A stretch of 64,000 nt of DNA from Rubellimicrobium mesophilum DSM 19309 (GCF_000600335.2 NZ_KK088593.1:98408-162407); one strand, 5' to 3'. Shown: positions 41,871-53,275, counted from the stretch's first letter. Notes: generated from the letters alone by a model not told the origin. Made by a program: numbers and translations.

Positions 41871-43070
41871 CTATGGCAGGAAGTCGGTCGGGTCCTGGCT
41901 TTCCATGCCGCGCCGGACCTCGAAGTGGAGGAAGGCCGGATCGCCGGCGCGGACCTTGCCGATGACCTGCCCGCGCGACACGCGGTCGTCCTTGGAGACG
42001 GTCAGGCTGTCGAGGTGCGTGTAGACGGTCAGCAGGTCGTTCGAGTGCTTGATGACGACGATCTGCACGCCGTCGGTGTTGGTGGTGATCGCCGCCACGG
42101 TGCCCGCGTCGGCCGCCTTGACGTCGGAACCGGCCGTGGCGCCGATGTCGATGCCTTCGTTGCGGCCGGGCGAATAGGCGCGGATGATGGAGCCCGAGAC
42201 GGGCATGACGAGCTGCGCCGAGGCCGTCGCGGTCTGCTGTTCGCCCAGGTTCTGGGGAACGGGAGCGGGATCGGGCGTCGCCTGCGCCTCGGCGGCGGGG
42301 GGCACGTCCTCCTCGGGCAGCGGCTCGGAGGCGCTGGGCGGGACGGGCGTGGGGCTGCCGGCTCCGGGTGGGGTCGTGGATGCCGGGCTGGCGGAGGCGG
42401 TGGTCGGGGGCACGAGGAGATACTGGCCCTCGCGCACGGTCAGGTCCGGGCCGAGGCCGTTCCATTGGGCGATGGTGCTGACCGGGACGCCGTAGAGTCG
42501 CGCGATCGAATAGGCCGTCTCGCCGCGCGCGACCTGATGGCGGACCGGCTCAACCCCGGCGGGAACGCCCAGGGCGGCCGTGGCCGGGCGGGGAGTCGCG
42601 GGGCCGGGGCTCGCGGCGGGCGCGGCGACCGGGGCGAGGGCGGTGGTCGTGACCGGCGCAGCGGAGGCCGGGGCGACGGTGACGGGGGCGAAGCCACCGC
42701 CGGGGTTGGCGGGCGCCACGGGCTCGGCCACGCGGGAGGGGAGGGCGACGATCTCCTCGGCTCGTAGTCGGGCGTCCGGGCTGAGGCCGTTGTAGGCGGC
42801 GAGCTGGGCGGGATCGACCCCGGCCCGAGCGGCAACGGAGGCGACGGTGTCCCCCTCGCGGGCGACCGCGACTTGGTAGTTGGGGTAGGAGATGACGCCG
42901 CGAGGATCCGGGTCGGGCCGTTCCAGCGCGCCGAGGGCAGCGTCGGTGGTCGAGAAGCCGTCGCCCAGGTTGCGCAGGTCCATGTCGAGCGGCCTCTGGC
43001 AGGCCGAGAGGGCCCCCAGCGCCAGCATCGCGCAGGCCGCATGTGTCGTGCCCATGAGTCGGATGCCCAT
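41871..43070 (-). CDS. NlpD-like lipoprotein: two LysM domains and a degenerate M23 domain
   Basis: A 399-aa outer-membrane-type lipoprotein. Signal and lipobox are LALGALSAC. LysM 1 starts at YQVAVAREGDTVASVAARAG, LysM 2 at HQVARGETAYSIARLYG. A long Pro/Ala/Thr linker follows, then an M23/LytM domain with GRNEGIDIG, YTHLDSL and LHFEVRRG. The first metal His is Asn, as in E. coli NlpD, so it probably activates an amidase rather than cutting peptidoglycan itself. It lies downstream of surE-pcm. The start chosen follows a caggga site; a Met five codons further in is also possible. Confidence 0.87.
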   Translation of the reverse strand: MGIRLMGTTHAACAMLALGALSACQRPLDMDLRNLGDGFSTTDAALGALERPDPDPRGVISYPNYQVAVAREGDTVASVAARAGVDPAQLAAYNGLSPDARLRAEEIVALPSRVAEPVAPANPGGGFAPVTVAPASAAPVTTTALAPVAAPAASPGPATPRPATAALGVPAGVEPVRHQVARGETAYSIARLYGVPVSTIAQWNGLGPDLTVREGQYLLVPPTTASASPASTTPPGAGSPTPVPPSASEPLPEEDVPPAAEAQATPDPAPVPQNLGEQQTATASAQLVMPVSGSIIRAYSPGRNEGIDIGATAGSDVKAADAGTVAAITTNTDGVQIVVIKHSNDLLTVYTHLDSLTVSKDDRVSRGQVIGKVRAGDPAFLHFEVRRGMESQDPTDFLP

Positions 43071-43123
43071 CGTCCCTGTCCCCATCTTCCGCCCCGGGCC
43101 TGTTCCCGGCCCCTTGGTGCCCG

Positions 43124-43768
43124 TCATTCCGGTCCGATCCCCTCGACGAGGGGGACGAAGCGGACGGGGCGCAGCTCGTCGTAGTCGAAGCCCTTGTCCC
43201 CGGTGCGCGTCACGCGGAGAAGGGTCTGCACCGTGTCGCTTTGCCCGACCGGCAGGACCATGATGCCACCGACGCGCAACTGCGCCAAGAGGGGGCCGGG
43301 CGGGTCCTCGGCGGCGGCCGTGACGAGGATGCGGTCGAAGGGCGCCTGGTCGGGGAGGCCGTGGCTCCCGTCGGCGGCGAAGGCGGTGATGTTGTGGAGG
43401 CCGAGGGACTGGAACACCTCGCGCGCCTGGGACACGAGGCTGCGGAAGCGGTCCACCGTGTAGACGCGGCGGGCGAGGAGCGAGAGGATCGCAGCCTGGT
43501 AGCCCGAGCCGGTGCCGATCTCGAGCACCTTGTCGCGGGGCTGGATGTCCAGCGCCTGGGTCATCAGGCCCACCACCGAGGGCTGGCTGATGGTCTGGCC
43601 GCAGGGGATGGGGAGCGGCACGTCCTCGTGCGCGCGGGCGGCGAAGTGGCCGCGCACGAAGCGGCCACGGTCGATCCGCTCCATCGCGGAAAGGACGCGG
43701 GGGTCGGTGACGCCCGCGCTGCGAAGCGCGTAGAGGACCTGCATGACGTGCTCGGCGCTTCGGCTCAT
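43124..43768 (-). CDS. pcm: Protein-L-isoaspartate O-methyltransferase
   Basis: A 214-aa SAM-dependent methyltransferase that repairs isoaspartyl damage in proteins. Family marks: [34 protein letters not shown], the SAM-binding motif [33 protein letters not shown], and [10 protein letters not shown]. Its ATG overlaps the surE stop, the classic surE-pcm arrangement. The NlpD-like gene follows 53 bases later. Confidence 0.95.
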   Translation of the reverse strand: MSRSAEHVMQVLYALRSAGVTDPRVLSAMERIDRGRFVRGHFAARAHEDVPLPIPCGQTISQPSVVGLMTQALDIQPRDKVLEIGTGSGYQAAILSLLARRVYTVDRFRSLVSQAREVFQSLGLHNITAFAADGSHGLPDQAPFDRILVTAAAEDPPGPLLAQLRVGGIMVLPVGQSDTVQTLLRVTRTGDKGFDYDELRPVRFVPLVEGIGPE

Positions 43769-44556
43769 CCGTCCGCCAGCGCGCGGGCCAGCGCGTCGAG
43801 GGCATCGTGCGCCGTCAGGTCGGCGCGGCAGGGCTGGATCGAGATGAGGCCGTCGAGGTTGGCCTCCACGTCCGTGCCGGGACCGGTGCGGATGTCCTGC
43901 CGCCCGCCCTTGACCCAGAGGAAGCGCCGCCCGGAGGGGGCGACGGTCGGCTCCACGCCGTGCTGGGTGAAGCTGCGGAATCCCTGGCGGGTGGCGGCGA
44001 GGCCGGTGACCTCGGGCCCGGCCACGGGCGGGAAGTTGACGTTGTAGAAGAGGCGATAGGGGCCGTCGTCCCAGATGCCGCGTTCGAGGAGGAGGCGCAC
44101 CACGCGGGCGCCATGCTGGGCGGCGGCGTCGAAGGGGTCGGGGAGCTCGGCCGTGCGGGGACCCATGAACTGGGAGAGCGCGATGGCGGGAAGGCCCTGG
44201 AGCGCGGCCTCCATGGCGCCGCCGAGGGTGCCGGAATACATCGCGTTCTCGCCCGCGTTGTTGCCCCGGTTCACGCCCGACAGGACGAGGTCGGGCCTGG
44301 CGTCCACCAGCACGTCGTGGATGCCGGCCAGGACGCAGTCGGCGGGCGAGCCCTCGGCGGCGAAGCGACGGTCGGCCAGCTTCACGATCATCGTGGGGTG
44401 GGTGTAGCTGATGCAGTGGGCGACGCCCGACTGCTCGAAGGCGGGGGCGACGGTCCAGACCTCGCCTTCGTCGCCGGCGATCTCGGTGGCGATGGCGTGC
44501 AGGATCTCGAGACCCGGCGCGTTGATGCCGTCGTCGTTGGTGATGAGGATGCGCAT
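43765..44556 (-). CDS. surE: 5'/3'-nucleotidase SurE
   Basis: A 263-aa metal-dependent survival protein that hydrolyses nucleoside monophosphates and short polyphosphate. [19 protein letters not shown] carries the metal-binding Asp pair. [45 protein letters not shown] and FYNVNFPPV are conserved blocks. First gene of surE-pcm-nlpD-like; it is separated by 61 bases from an SDR gene. Confidence 0.96.
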   Translation of the reverse strand: MRILITNDDGINAPGLEILHAIATEIAGDEGEVWTVAPAFEQSGVAHCISYTHPTMIVKLADRRFAAEGSPADCVLAGIHDVLVDARPDLVLSGVNRGNNAGENAMYSGTLGGAMEAALQGLPAIALSQFMGPRTAELPDPFDAAAQHGARVVRLLLERGIWDDGPYRLFYNVNFPPVAGPEVTGLAATRQGFRSFTQHGVEPTVAPSGRRFLWVKGGRQDIRTGPGTDVEANLDGLISIQPCRADLTAHDALDALARALADG

Positions 44557-44617
44557 CGGGGCCCCGCCTTGTTGCGGCCTTCCTAGGCCAGCGGGCGGGG
44601 GCGGGCAAGCGGAGGGG

Positions 44618-45256
44618 TCAGCCGAGGATCGAGGGAAGGAGGCGCTGTGCCTCCTCGGTCGGGGTGGCGAGCGCGGCGCGGTCCTCGCCAGGGAAGAAGC
44701 GGCCTCGGGTGGCGGTGGACATGGGCCGGGGCTGGAGGATCAGGACGCGGGGGCCGATCCGCTCGCCCTCGGCCTGCCAGCTTTGCGCGAGGGCGATCTG
44801 CGCGGCCTTGGTGGAGCCGTAGTGGCCGAAGAACTTCTCGCCGCCGCGCGGGTCGTCGAAGAAGACGGCGCGGCCGGACTCGCCCAGGAGTGGGGAGAGG
44901 ACGCCGATCAGGTCGGCGGTGGCGCGAAGGTTGATGGCGATGGACTTGTCGAGGTCCTTGGCCATGAGGTGCCCGGCTGGGGCGAGTGGACCTGCGTGGA
45001 TCGCCGTATGGACCCAGAGGTCGAGCCGGTTCCAGCGGTCGTAGATCGAGCGGGCGAGCTGGCGCATCGCCTCGGGCACGGTGATGTCCATGGGCGCGAG
45101 GGTGGCCTGGCCGCCCTGAGCCTGGATGCGGTCGTCGAGCTCCTCCAGCCCGCCCACGGTCCGGGCGACGGCGATGACGTGATGCGTGGGGGCGAGGGCC
45201 AGCGCAAGGGCGTGGCCAAAGCCACGCGAGGCGCCGGTCACGAGGGCGGTAGGCAT
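44618..45256 (-). CDS. Short-chain dehydrogenase/reductase
   Basis: A 212-aa SDR. Cofactor motif [16 protein letters not shown], and the catalytic Tyr-Lys in [15 protein letters not shown]. The Ser position is not clear ([13 protein letters not shown]), and the substrate is unknown. It starts MPTALVTG after an aggaag site. The protein is short for an SDR (usually about 250 aa), lacking part of the substrate-binding C-terminus. It reads toward surE, 61 bases away, and may be co-transcribed with it. Confidence 0.82.
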   Translation of the reverse strand: MPTALVTGASRGFGHALALALAPTHHVIAVARTVGGLEELDDRIQAQGGQATLAPMDITVPEAMRQLARSIYDRWNRLDLWVHTAIHAGPLAPAGHLMAKDLDKSIAINLRATADLIGVLSPLLGESGRAVFFDDPRGGEKFFGHYGSTKAAQIALAQSWQAEGERIGPRVLILQPRPMSTATRGRFFPGEDRAALATPTEEAQRLLPSILG

Positions 45257-45329
45257 GGGCGGGTCTTCCTGTCGCGGGCCTTCGGGTGGCGGCCTTCTGC
45301 CCGGTCGCGAGACGAGCCGCAAGCGGGCG

Positions 45330-45695
45330 TCAGCTCGGCATGGTCAGGACGATCTCGCGGCCATCCTTCTGGAGCCGGAGGCCCTCCTGGCCGATCGCCG
45401 TGACGCGGCCGCCGTCCACCGACTCTCCCGCGGCTACCTTGACCACCGAGCCGGATGGCAGGCGGAGGAGGGCGGAGCTGCCGTCCGGGCCATGGAAGAG
45501 GCCGATCAGCGCCGTTCGATCCAGGGGGATCGCCTCGGGAAGGGTCGCGTCGGCCTGCACCGCGCTCGGGACGGCGCCATGGTCCTCCATGCCGAGGTCG
45601 GTCGGGCGCTCGTGCGGGCGAAGCGGCTCGGGCACGAGGTCGTCCGGGCGGGCGTGAGGGCGGAAGGGCTCGGGAAGGTCCCAGGTATCGGCCAT
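45330..45695 (-). CDS. Small protein with PilP/GspC-like C-terminal domain
   Basis: A 121-aa cytoplasmic or loosely exported protein; no signal peptide. The N-terminal 60 residues are Pro/Arg/Asp-rich and probably disordered (FRPHARPDDLVPEPLRPHERP repeats R-P-H pairs). The C-terminal half, ALLRLPSGSVVKVAAGESV then GGRVTAIGQEGLRLQKDG, has the short beta pattern of PilP or GspC homology regions. No secretion or pilus genes are nearby, so a role there is not supported. It is upstream of the SDR gene, 73 bases apart. Confidence 0.65.
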   Translation of the reverse strand: MADTWDLPEPFRPHARPDDLVPEPLRPHERPTDLGMEDHGAVPSAVQADATLPEAIPLDRTALIGLFHGPDGSSALLRLPSGSVVKVAAGESVDGGRVTAIGQEGLRLQKDGREIVLTMPS

Positions 45696-45894
45696 GCTCG
45701 GGTCTGCCTCTGTTGGGCACGGTCTGGTGCCGCGCGTCCAGCGGGGGCAGATGGCACGGTCGGGTCCCGAGCGGAAATGAAGCGTCCGTGAGCGGCGCGA
45801 GTGCGCGAGGCCTTGCCCGTCGGCGGTCGCGGGAAGGCGGAAACCTGCCTGTCGGGGCCAGGCGGATGCTGGCGGCGCGACGAGCCTTCGACGA
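45696..45894. other. Intergenic stretch without recognised features
   Basis: Between two minus-strand genes. Nothing was recognised beyond the presumed promoter of the 121-aa protein gene. Overlapping long frames are antisense artefacts. Confidence 0.4.
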
Positions 45895-47115
45895 TCAGCG
45901 CGGCTCGAGCGCGGCCTCGCCGATCATCACCTCGGCTCCGGTGCTGAAGGCGAGCTGCCGTTCGTCGGGTGAACCGTCGGCCGGGTGGAGGATCACGGTG
46001 CCGTCGCGGACCTCGTAGGAGCCACCCGGAGGCGTGGCGGAGCTCGCTGCCGCGAAGCTGCCGGTCACGTTGCCGTCCAGGTCGGCAAAGTTGCCGAAGG
46101 CGGCCTGACCACCCTCGCTCTCGTAATGTCCGTCCGGGAAGAGCGAGATCGATGTCGAGGAGCTGAAACCGCCTTCCAGACCGGAGCCGGGAACGAAGCC
46201 CGAGTGGAAGAAGGTTGAGACGGTGCCGTCGAGGGACGTGCCGTCGGGGAGCGGCTCGACGCGGGCAAGCGTGCGGCTACCGTCGCTGAGGCCGTCGCTG
46301 AGGCCGTCGCTGGTGGCGGCGAGGGTCTCGAGGCGGCCGTCGGCGAAGCTGAGGGAAAGGGTGGGGCCGTCCTCGCGGTAGGTCCCCCAGTCGGGGTCGG
46401 CCGAATCGGTGAGCGCGGTGGCATCGAGCTCGCCGAGGCCGCTGGGTGGGGTGCCGTCGTAGAAATGGCCGTCCGGCCAGAAGACGAGGGTGCGGTAGTC
46501 CATCTCCGTGTGGACCTGCCCGTCCAGACCGAAGGTCGGTGCCATGGTCCAACCCCACCAGAGGCCGGAGAGGGAGCCCGGCTGGGCCCTGGGGAGGAGT
46601 GGCGCGGCACCCTCGGAGACATATCGGAAGGCGTCGACGACCGGGGCGACATCACGTTGGTAGAAGGCGAGGCTTCGGGCGGCCTCGGCCTGATCGTAGG
46701 CTCCGCCCTGGAAGCCGAGGAGTTGGAAGCGGTCGCCGACCTGCAGGGCCATGGCGGCAAGGAGGCCGCCGTTCGCGGCGACGCCCATGACGGCGGTGGG
46801 ACGGGAGGCGGTCGGGTCGAGGCCGGCTGGCTGGACGATCTGGGCACCTGAGCGAGAGGAGGGGTTGAGGAGCGTCAGGCCATCTCGGGCAAGGAAGTCC
46901 TCCAGCGTCCCCTCAGCAGGCGCGCTGGGGCCGAGGTAAAGGTAGCAGAAGCCGCAGCGGTCGTCGTGGAAGAGGACGACCTGCACGGACCTCTCGCGAT
47001 TGCCGAGGGACCACGATGCGGGCAGGTCGAAGATGACGTTGCCGTGCTGGCGCGGCTCGGCCACGGCAGGGGTGGCCAGGGCGAGTGCGAGGAGGACCAG
47101 GAAAAGCACGCGCAT
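45895..47115 (-). CDS. Large exported protein of unknown function
   Basis: A 406-aa protein with signal peptide MRVLFLVLLALALATPAVA. The mature part begins EPRQHGNVIFDLPASW with a CGFCYLYLG motif (a CxxC pair), then a middle domain with LWWGWTMAPTFGLDGQVHTEMDYRTLVFWPDGHFYDG. A beta-rich C-terminal part resembles lipocalin-like exported proteins (ISLFPDGHYESEGGQAAFG, GGSYEVRDGTVILHPADG). A short in-frame duplication SDGLSDGLSDGS lies near residue 272. Family not recognised. It is last in the run after purF. Confidence 0.75.
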   Translation of the reverse strand: MRVLFLVLLALALATPAVAEPRQHGNVIFDLPASWSLGNRERSVQVVLFHDDRCGFCYLYLGPSAPAEGTLEDFLARDGLTLLNPSSRSGAQIVQPAGLDPTASRPTAVMGVAANGGLLAAMALQVGDRFQLLGFQGGAYDQAEAARSLAFYQRDVAPVVDAFRYVSEGAAPLLPRAQPGSLSGLWWGWTMAPTFGLDGQVHTEMDYRTLVFWPDGHFYDGTPPSGLGELDATALTDSADPDWGTYREDGPTLSLSFADGRLETLAATSDGLSDGLSDGSRTLARVEPLPDGTSLDGTVSTFFHSGFVPGSGLEGGFSSSTSISLFPDGHYESEGGQAAFGNFADLDGNVTGSFAAASSATPPGGSYEVRDGTVILHPADGSPDERQLAFSTGAEVMIGEAALEPR

Positions 47116-47185
47116 GAAAGGGCTCCGTCGAAATGACGGGCGACGATATGCACGGGTGGCCGGAAAGCGGGGAGTGGGGAGTTCC

Positions 47186-48658
47186 CTACTCCGCCGCCGT
47201 CTTCATCTCGAAGCCCTGCTCCAGCATATCGGCTGGGGCCACGGGGTATTCGCCCGAGAAGCAGGCGTCGCAGAAGCGGGGCGCGTGTGGGTCGCGGCCC
47301 TTGGCCTCGCCGACGGCGCGGTAGAGGCCATCGAGCGAGATGAATCGGAGGGAGTCGACGCCGAGGTGCTGGCGCATCTCCTCCTCGGACATCGTGGCGG
47401 CGAGGAGCTTCTCGCGGTTGGGCGTATCGACGCCGTAGAAGCAGGGCCACGCGGTCGGCGGGGAGGCGATGCGGAAGTGGACCTCGCGGGCGCCGGCGTC
47501 GAGAACCATCTCCTTGATCTTGCGCGAGGTCGTGCCGCGCACCACCGAGTCGTCCACCAGGATCACCCGCTTGCCCCGGATCAGCGCGCGGTTGACGTTG
47601 AGCTTGAGCCGGACGCCCATGTTGCGGATCTGGTCGGTCGGCTCGATGAAGGTGCGGCCGACATACTGGTTGCGGATGATTCCCATGCCGAAGGGGATGC
47701 CCGATTCGCGCGCGTAGCCGATGGCGGCGGGCGTGCCCGAATCGGGGACCGGGCAGACGAGGTCGGCTTCGACCGGCGTCTCGCGGGCGAGCTCGCGGCC
47801 GATGGCTTCGCGCGTCTCATAGACGGAGCGGCCGGCGATCAGGCTGTCGGGGCGCGAGAAGTAGACGTGCTCGAAGATGCAGAAGCGCGGCTTGCGGGGG
47901 CGGAAGGGGAAGAAGCTCTCAACTCCGGCCTCGGCGGAGATGACGACCATCTCGCCGGGCTCGATCTCGCGCAGAAACTCGGCGCCAACGATGTCGAGGG
48001 CGCAGGTCTCGCTCGCCAGCACCCAGCCCGCGCCGAGCTTGCCTAGGACGAGGGGACGGATGCCCAGGGGGTCGCGGACGCCGACGAGCTTGGTCCGCGT
48101 CATGGCGACGATGGAGAAGGCGCCCTCGACCTTGCGGAGCGCGTCTTCCATGCGGTCCACCAGGGTCCGGCCCATGGAGCGGGCCATCAGGTGGATGATG
48201 CATTCCGTGTCCGAGGAGGACTGGAAGATGGACCCGCGCTCGATCAGCTCGCGACGCAGCGCGACGGCGTTGGTCAGGTTGCCGTTGTGGGCGATGGCCG
48301 CGCCGCCGATGGCGAACTCGCCGAAGAAGGGCTGGACGTTGCGGATGACCGCCGGGCCCTTGTCGCCCGAGGTCGAGTAGCGGACATGGCCCACGCCGAT
48401 GGCGCCGGGGAGCGTGTCGATCACCTCGCGCGAGGTGAAGTTGTCGCGGACGTAGCCCATGCGGCGGGCCTGGTGGAAGCCACCCTCGGGGTTGTAGGTG
48501 ACGATGCCGCCAGCCTCCTGGCCCCGGTGCTGGAGCGCGTGAAGGCCCAAGGCCACGAAGCTCGCGGCATCCGCCACGCCGATGACGCCGAAGACGCCGC
48601 ACTCCTCCCTCAGCTTGTCGTCGTCGAAGGGATGGGCGTAGTGGACCTTGTCGGTCAT
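47186..48658 (-). CDS. purF: Amidophosphoribosyltransferase
   Basis: A 490-aa first committed enzyme of purine synthesis, transferring glutamine ammonia to PRPP. A short propeptide is followed by the N-terminal Cys nucleophile in REECGVFGVIG. QHRGQEAGGIVTYN and HNGNLTNAVALR shape the glutaminase site. The PRPP-binding loop is RVILVDDSVVRGTTSRKI. The C-terminal CDACFSGEYPV is typical. It lies third in radA-cvpA-purF, with 107 bases after cvpA. Confidence 0.97.
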   Translation of the reverse strand: MTDKVHYAHPFDDDKLREECGVFGVIGVADAASFVALGLHALQHRGQEAGGIVTYNPEGGFHQARRMGYVRDNFTSREVIDTLPGAIGVGHVRYSTSGDKGPAVIRNVQPFFGEFAIGGAAIAHNGNLTNAVALRRELIERGSIFQSSSDTECIIHLMARSMGRTLVDRMEDALRKVEGAFSIVAMTRTKLVGVRDPLGIRPLVLGKLGAGWVLASETCALDIVGAEFLREIEPGEMVVISAEAGVESFFPFRPRKPRFCIFEHVYFSRPDSLIAGRSVYETREAIGRELARETPVEADLVCPVPDSGTPAAIGYARESGIPFGMGIIRNQYVGRTFIEPTDQIRNMGVRLKLNVNRALIRGKRVILVDDSVVRGTTSRKIKEMVLDAGAREVHFRIASPPTAWPCFYGVDTPNREKLLAATMSEEEMRQHLGVDSLRFISLDGLYRAVGEAKGRDPHAPRFCDACFSGEYPVAPADMLEQGFEMKTAAE

Positions 48659-48765
48659 GTGTCCGGCTCCGTGGGGACGGCGGGGGCGCGCGGCGCCCTC
48701 TTAGACCCGAAGCGCCGGGGTGTCACGGCCCTCGCGACGTGGCCCGCACGGGGACGTGACCGGGC

Positions 48766-49362
48766 TCAGCCCGCGTCGGTCGGCGCGGCGGCCTCGGGCG
48801 TGGCGTCCGGGGCGCCGCAGGTGCCGACGAGCTGCTCGTATTGCTGCGTGACCCAGCCGAGCGCGGCCTCCGGGTCCTGCTCGGCGATGCGGTCGGTCAG
48901 GCGGGCGAAGACGGCGGCGGCGCGGCTGTTCTCGACCTGGGGAATGTCCTGCCCGGCGAGCACCGTCTGGTAGACGAAGAAGGCCACGGCGACGAGGAGG
49001 ACGCCCCGGAGCACGCCGAAGAGGAAGCCCAGGCCCTGGTCGAGGCCACCCAGCGCCGAGCGCTGCACCACGCCCGAGAAGAGCGGCGTGAAGATCGAGA
49101 AGACCACGAGGGCCACGGCGAAGACGGCGGCGAAGGAGGCGATGATGCTGAGTTCGCAGCTATCGCCGATGTAGTCGCCCAGCATGGGGATCTGCTGCAC
49201 CAGCGGCTGCGCCTGGTCGGCGAAGATGAAGGCCAGGATCGTGGCCCCGATCCATCCGGCGATGGCCAGGACCTCGCGCACGAAGCCCCGGCTGTAGGCC
49301 AGGAGCGCCGACACGACGATCACGACCGCGACGATGCCGTCGATGATGGTGAAGCCTTGCAT
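48766..49362 (-). CDS. CvpA family membrane protein
   Basis: A 198-aa inner-membrane protein of the colicin V production family, with four hydrophobic helices (IIDGIVAVVIVVSALLAYSRG, VLAIAGWIGATILAFIFA, SFAAVFAVALVVFSIF, FLFGVLRGVLLVAVAFFVYQ). RGFVREVLAIAGWIGA is the family signature. A Pro/Ala-rich C-terminus follows. CvpA is linked to envelope homeostasis. As in E. coli and most Rhodobacterales it is next to purF. Confidence 0.93.
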   Translation of the reverse strand: MQGFTIIDGIVAVVIVVSALLAYSRGFVREVLAIAGWIGATILAFIFADQAQPLVQQIPMLGDYIGDSCELSIIASFAAVFAVALVVFSIFTPLFSGVVQRSALGGLDQGLGFLFGVLRGVLLVAVAFFVYQTVLAGQDIPQVENSRAAAVFARLTDRIAEQDPEAALGWVTQQYEQLVGTCGAPDATPEAAAPTDAG

Positions 49363-49377
49363 GATCCCTCGTTCTTG

Positions 49378-50751
<1,374 letters not shown>

Positions 50752-50796
50752 GGGACGCGATTGCGCAAGGAGTCGGGGATCAGGCCCTGGCTGGCG

Positions 50797-51597
50797 TCAT
50801 TCCGCCGCGTGACGCTCGCCCATCGGGACGATGTTGTCGGGGCGCGTGACGCTCGGGCCGTGATGGACGGCCTCGGGTTCCCTCGTGCCTTCGAGGCTGT
50901 AGCCGAGGGCGGGCAGGGCGGCCTGGAGCTGCTCGTCGAGCTGCTGGAGCTGGCTCGCCACCATGGCCTCGTCGAGCTCCACCTGGCTGTTCCAGCGCAT
51001 GATCTCGCGGCAGACCTTGAGCGCCTCGCCGATGCGGGCCTGCTGCTCCTCGGCCTCGGCCTGCCGCTGGGTGAGGAAGTCGCGGGCGCGGGCGACCCGC
51101 TGCTCGTTGTAGACTTCGGCCAGGCGATGGGACTGCTGGGACATCTGGGCGGCGAGGGTCAGGATGTCGGCTTCGAGGAGCTTCAGGTCGGGGTGCTGGC
51201 GCAGGTAGTCGATCCGCTCGCGCACCTGGTCGAACTCGGACGACAGGGTGAAGACGCCCTTGCGGTCCGCGACATGCGCGGTGTGGTAGGCCTCGGCCAC
51301 GTCCTGCATCGAAAGCTTGAAATCCCGGTGGCTCTTTTCCAGCGCGAGGACGCGGACCGAGGAGGGAAAGAACCCGGCGATCATTGCAAGAAGGGCAGTG
51401 AGGCCGATCTGCGCGATCATGCCCGCATTCGGGGAAACGGCATCGCCGAAGCCGGCCTGGAGCGTGAGCCAAGGCAGGACGCCGAGCGCCGAAAGCGCTG
51501 TCGCGACCACCATCGCCAGGGCGGCGAGGCCTAGCACGTAAAGTGAGACGACGTGCAGGATCCGCACGGTTTGCTGCATGGTGGCGCTCAACGTCAT
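50797..51597 (-). CDS. Membrane protein with coiled-coil domain (often called DNA repair protein)
   Basis: A 266-aa protein. Two N-terminal membrane helices (VSLYVLGLAALAMVVATALSAL, AQIGLTALLAMIAGFFPSSV) are followed by long charged helices (FDQVRERIDYLRQHPDLKLLEADILTL, RDFLTQRQAEAEEQQARIGEAL) predicted as coiled coil, then a short polar tail. The name DNA repair protein in related genomes appears to rest only on the neighbouring radA. The start at 51597 follows gaggagg at correct distance; upstream Mets have none. Confidence 0.72.
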   Translation of the reverse strand: MTLSATMQQTVRILHVVSLYVLGLAALAMVVATALSALGVLPWLTLQAGFGDAVSPNAGMIAQIGLTALLAMIAGFFPSSVRVLALEKSHRDFKLSMQDVAEAYHTAHVADRKGVFTLSSEFDQVRERIDYLRQHPDLKLLEADILTLAAQMSQQSHRLAEVYNEQRVARARDFLTQRQAEAEEQQARIGEALKVCREIMRWNSQVELDEAMVASQLQQLDEQLQAALPALGYSLEGTREPEAVHHGPSVTRPDNIVPMGERHAAE

Positions 51598-51755
51598 CGA
51601 GGCCCTCCTCATATCCGATGTGCAAAATTCCGCCCAAGCGCGGTATTGGAAAAGCAATGATTTGACATTCGGGAAAGTTCCCGAGCTTGGACCCATGATA
51701 ACACTGTTTCGGACTTAAGGCCGATGATTCTCGTGTGGCGGCGGTGAGGTTTACG

Positions 51756-52496
51756 TTACCTCAACGGCGCGATCGGCCCTTCGGCGCGGCCGTGGATGAA
51801 CTGCTCCACATAGGGGTCGCCGGAACGGTCGAGGTCGTCCGCCGGGCCGATCCAGCGAAGGAGCCCGTCGTGGAGGAGGCCCACGCGGTCGGCCACCGTG
51901 CGGACGGTGGTCATGTCGTGGGTGATGGTGATGGCGGTGGCGCCCAGATGGGTCACGGCTTCGCGGATCAGCTTGTTGATGACGCCGGCCATGATCGGGT
52001 CGAGGCCGGCGGTGGGCTCGTCGAAGAAGATCACCTGAGGATCGGCGGCGATGGCGCGGGCGAGGGCGGCGCGCTTCTGCATCCCGCCCGAGAGCTCGGC
52101 CGGGTAGAGGTCGGCGGTGCGGGCGGGGAGGCCCACGCGGGCGAGGGTCTCGATGGCGCGGGTCCTGGCCTCGGCGCGGGGCACCCGGTCCTTGAGGTGA
52201 CGAAAGGCCACGTTCTGCCAGACGGGGAGCGAGTCGAAGAGCGCGCCGCCCTGGAAGAGCATCCCGAAGCGGCTGAGGAAGGCGTCACGGGGGATGTGGG
52301 TCACGTCCTGCCCGTCGAGGCGGATCGTGCCGGCGTCGGGCTCGATGAGGCCCAAGACGCACTTGAGCAGCACCGACTTGCCAGTGCCGGAGCCACCGAT
52401 GACCACGAGGCTTTCCCCGGTGGCGACATCGAGGTCGATGCCGGCGAGGACCCGGTTCGCGCCGAAGGACTTGGCCAGGCCACGCAGCTCGATCAT
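51756..52496 (-). CDS. mlaF: ABC transporter ATP-binding protein, MlaF type
   Basis: A 246-aa ATPase of the Mla phospholipid-transport system that maintains outer-membrane asymmetry. Walker A is GGSGTGKSVLLKCVLG, and the signature is LSGGMQKRAALARAIA, where the M in SGGM is typical of MlaF. Walker B is FFDEPTAGLDPI and the switch His is in ITHDMTTV. It overlaps mlaE by four bases and is the last gene of alr-mlaE-mlaF. The MlaD substrate-binding subunit is not next to it. Confidence 0.88.
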   Translation of the reverse strand: MIELRGLAKSFGANRVLAGIDLDVATGESLVVIGGSGTGKSVLLKCVLGLIEPDAGTIRLDGQDVTHIPRDAFLSRFGMLFQGGALFDSLPVWQNVAFRHLKDRVPRAEARTRAIETLARVGLPARTADLYPAELSGGMQKRAALARAIAADPQVIFFDEPTAGLDPIMAGVINKLIREAVTHLGATAITITHDMTTVRTVADRVGLLHDGLLRWIGPADDLDRSGDPYVEQFIHGRAEGPIAPLR

Positions 52497-53275
52497 CGGG
52501 AGAAGAAGGCCTCGGTCAGGGCCATGTTGGCAGCGAGGATGGCGACAGCGGCGGCGACGACGGCGGACTTGGTCGCCCGGCCCACGCCCATCGCGCCCCG
52601 GCCGGAGTTGAGGCCGAACCAGCAGCCCATCAGCGCCGAGAGGACGCCGAAGGCGGCGCCCTTGGTGAGGGAGGACACGATGTCCAACGGCTCTAGGAAG
52701 TTGATGGTGTTGCGGAGGTAAGGCGTCGAGACGAAGCCCAGCGTCTGCGTCGAGACGAACCAGCCCCCAAGGATGCCGATCACGTCACCGACCGCGACGA
52801 GCAGAGGCACCGAGACCGTCGCCGCGAGGAGGCGGGGCAGGACGAGATACTTCATCGGGTCGGTCGAGAGCGTCACCAGCGCGTCGATCTGCTCGGTCAC
52901 CTTCATGGTCGCGATCTCGGCCGCGATGGAGGAGGTGACGCGGGCGGCGATCATCAGGCCGACGAGGACCGGGCCGAGCTCCCTCACCATGCCGATGGCG
53001 ACGATCTGGGGGACGACCTCTTCCGCTCCGAAGCGGTTGCCGCCGGCGTAGATCTGGAGCGCGAGGGCGCCGCCGGTGAAGATGGCGGTCAGGCCGACGA
53101 CGGGGAGTGAGAGCCAGCCGATCTGGAGGAGCGAGAGGGCGATCTCGCGCCCGTGGAAGGGCGGACGGAGGGCGTGGCTTAGCGCGTGGACGGTGAAGGC
53201 GGCGAAGCGGCCGAGCGCGGCGAGGAGCCCGAGGATCCGAGCGCCGAGGCGCGCGAGCGCCGAGACGGCAATCAT
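52493..53275 (-). CDS. mlaE: ABC transporter permease, MlaE family
   Basis: A 260-aa inner-membrane permease. Family marks: [76 protein letters not shown], and [26 protein letters not shown]. Five to six helices. The ATG overlaps the alr stop and its own stop overlaps mlaF, so the three are coupled. Confidence 0.92.
   Translation of the reverse strand: MIAVSALARLGARILGLLAALGRFAAFTVHALSHALRPPFHGREIALSLLQIGWLSLPVVGLTAIFTGGALALQIYAGGNRFGAEEVVPQIVAIGMVRELGPVLVGLMIAARVTSSIAAEIATMKVTEQIDALVTLSTDPMKYLVLPRLLAATVSVPLLVAVGDVIGILGGWFVSTQTLGFVSTPYLRNTINFLEPLDIVSSLTKGAAFGVLSALMGCWFGLNSGRGAMGVGRATKSAVVAAAVAILAANMALTEAFFSR

Noticed and set aside
41871..43805. A single 644-aa protein covering the NlpD-like gene and beyond
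   Set aside because: The upstream 245 residues are antisense/out-of-frame pcm sequence. The lipoprotein signal defines the real start near 43070.
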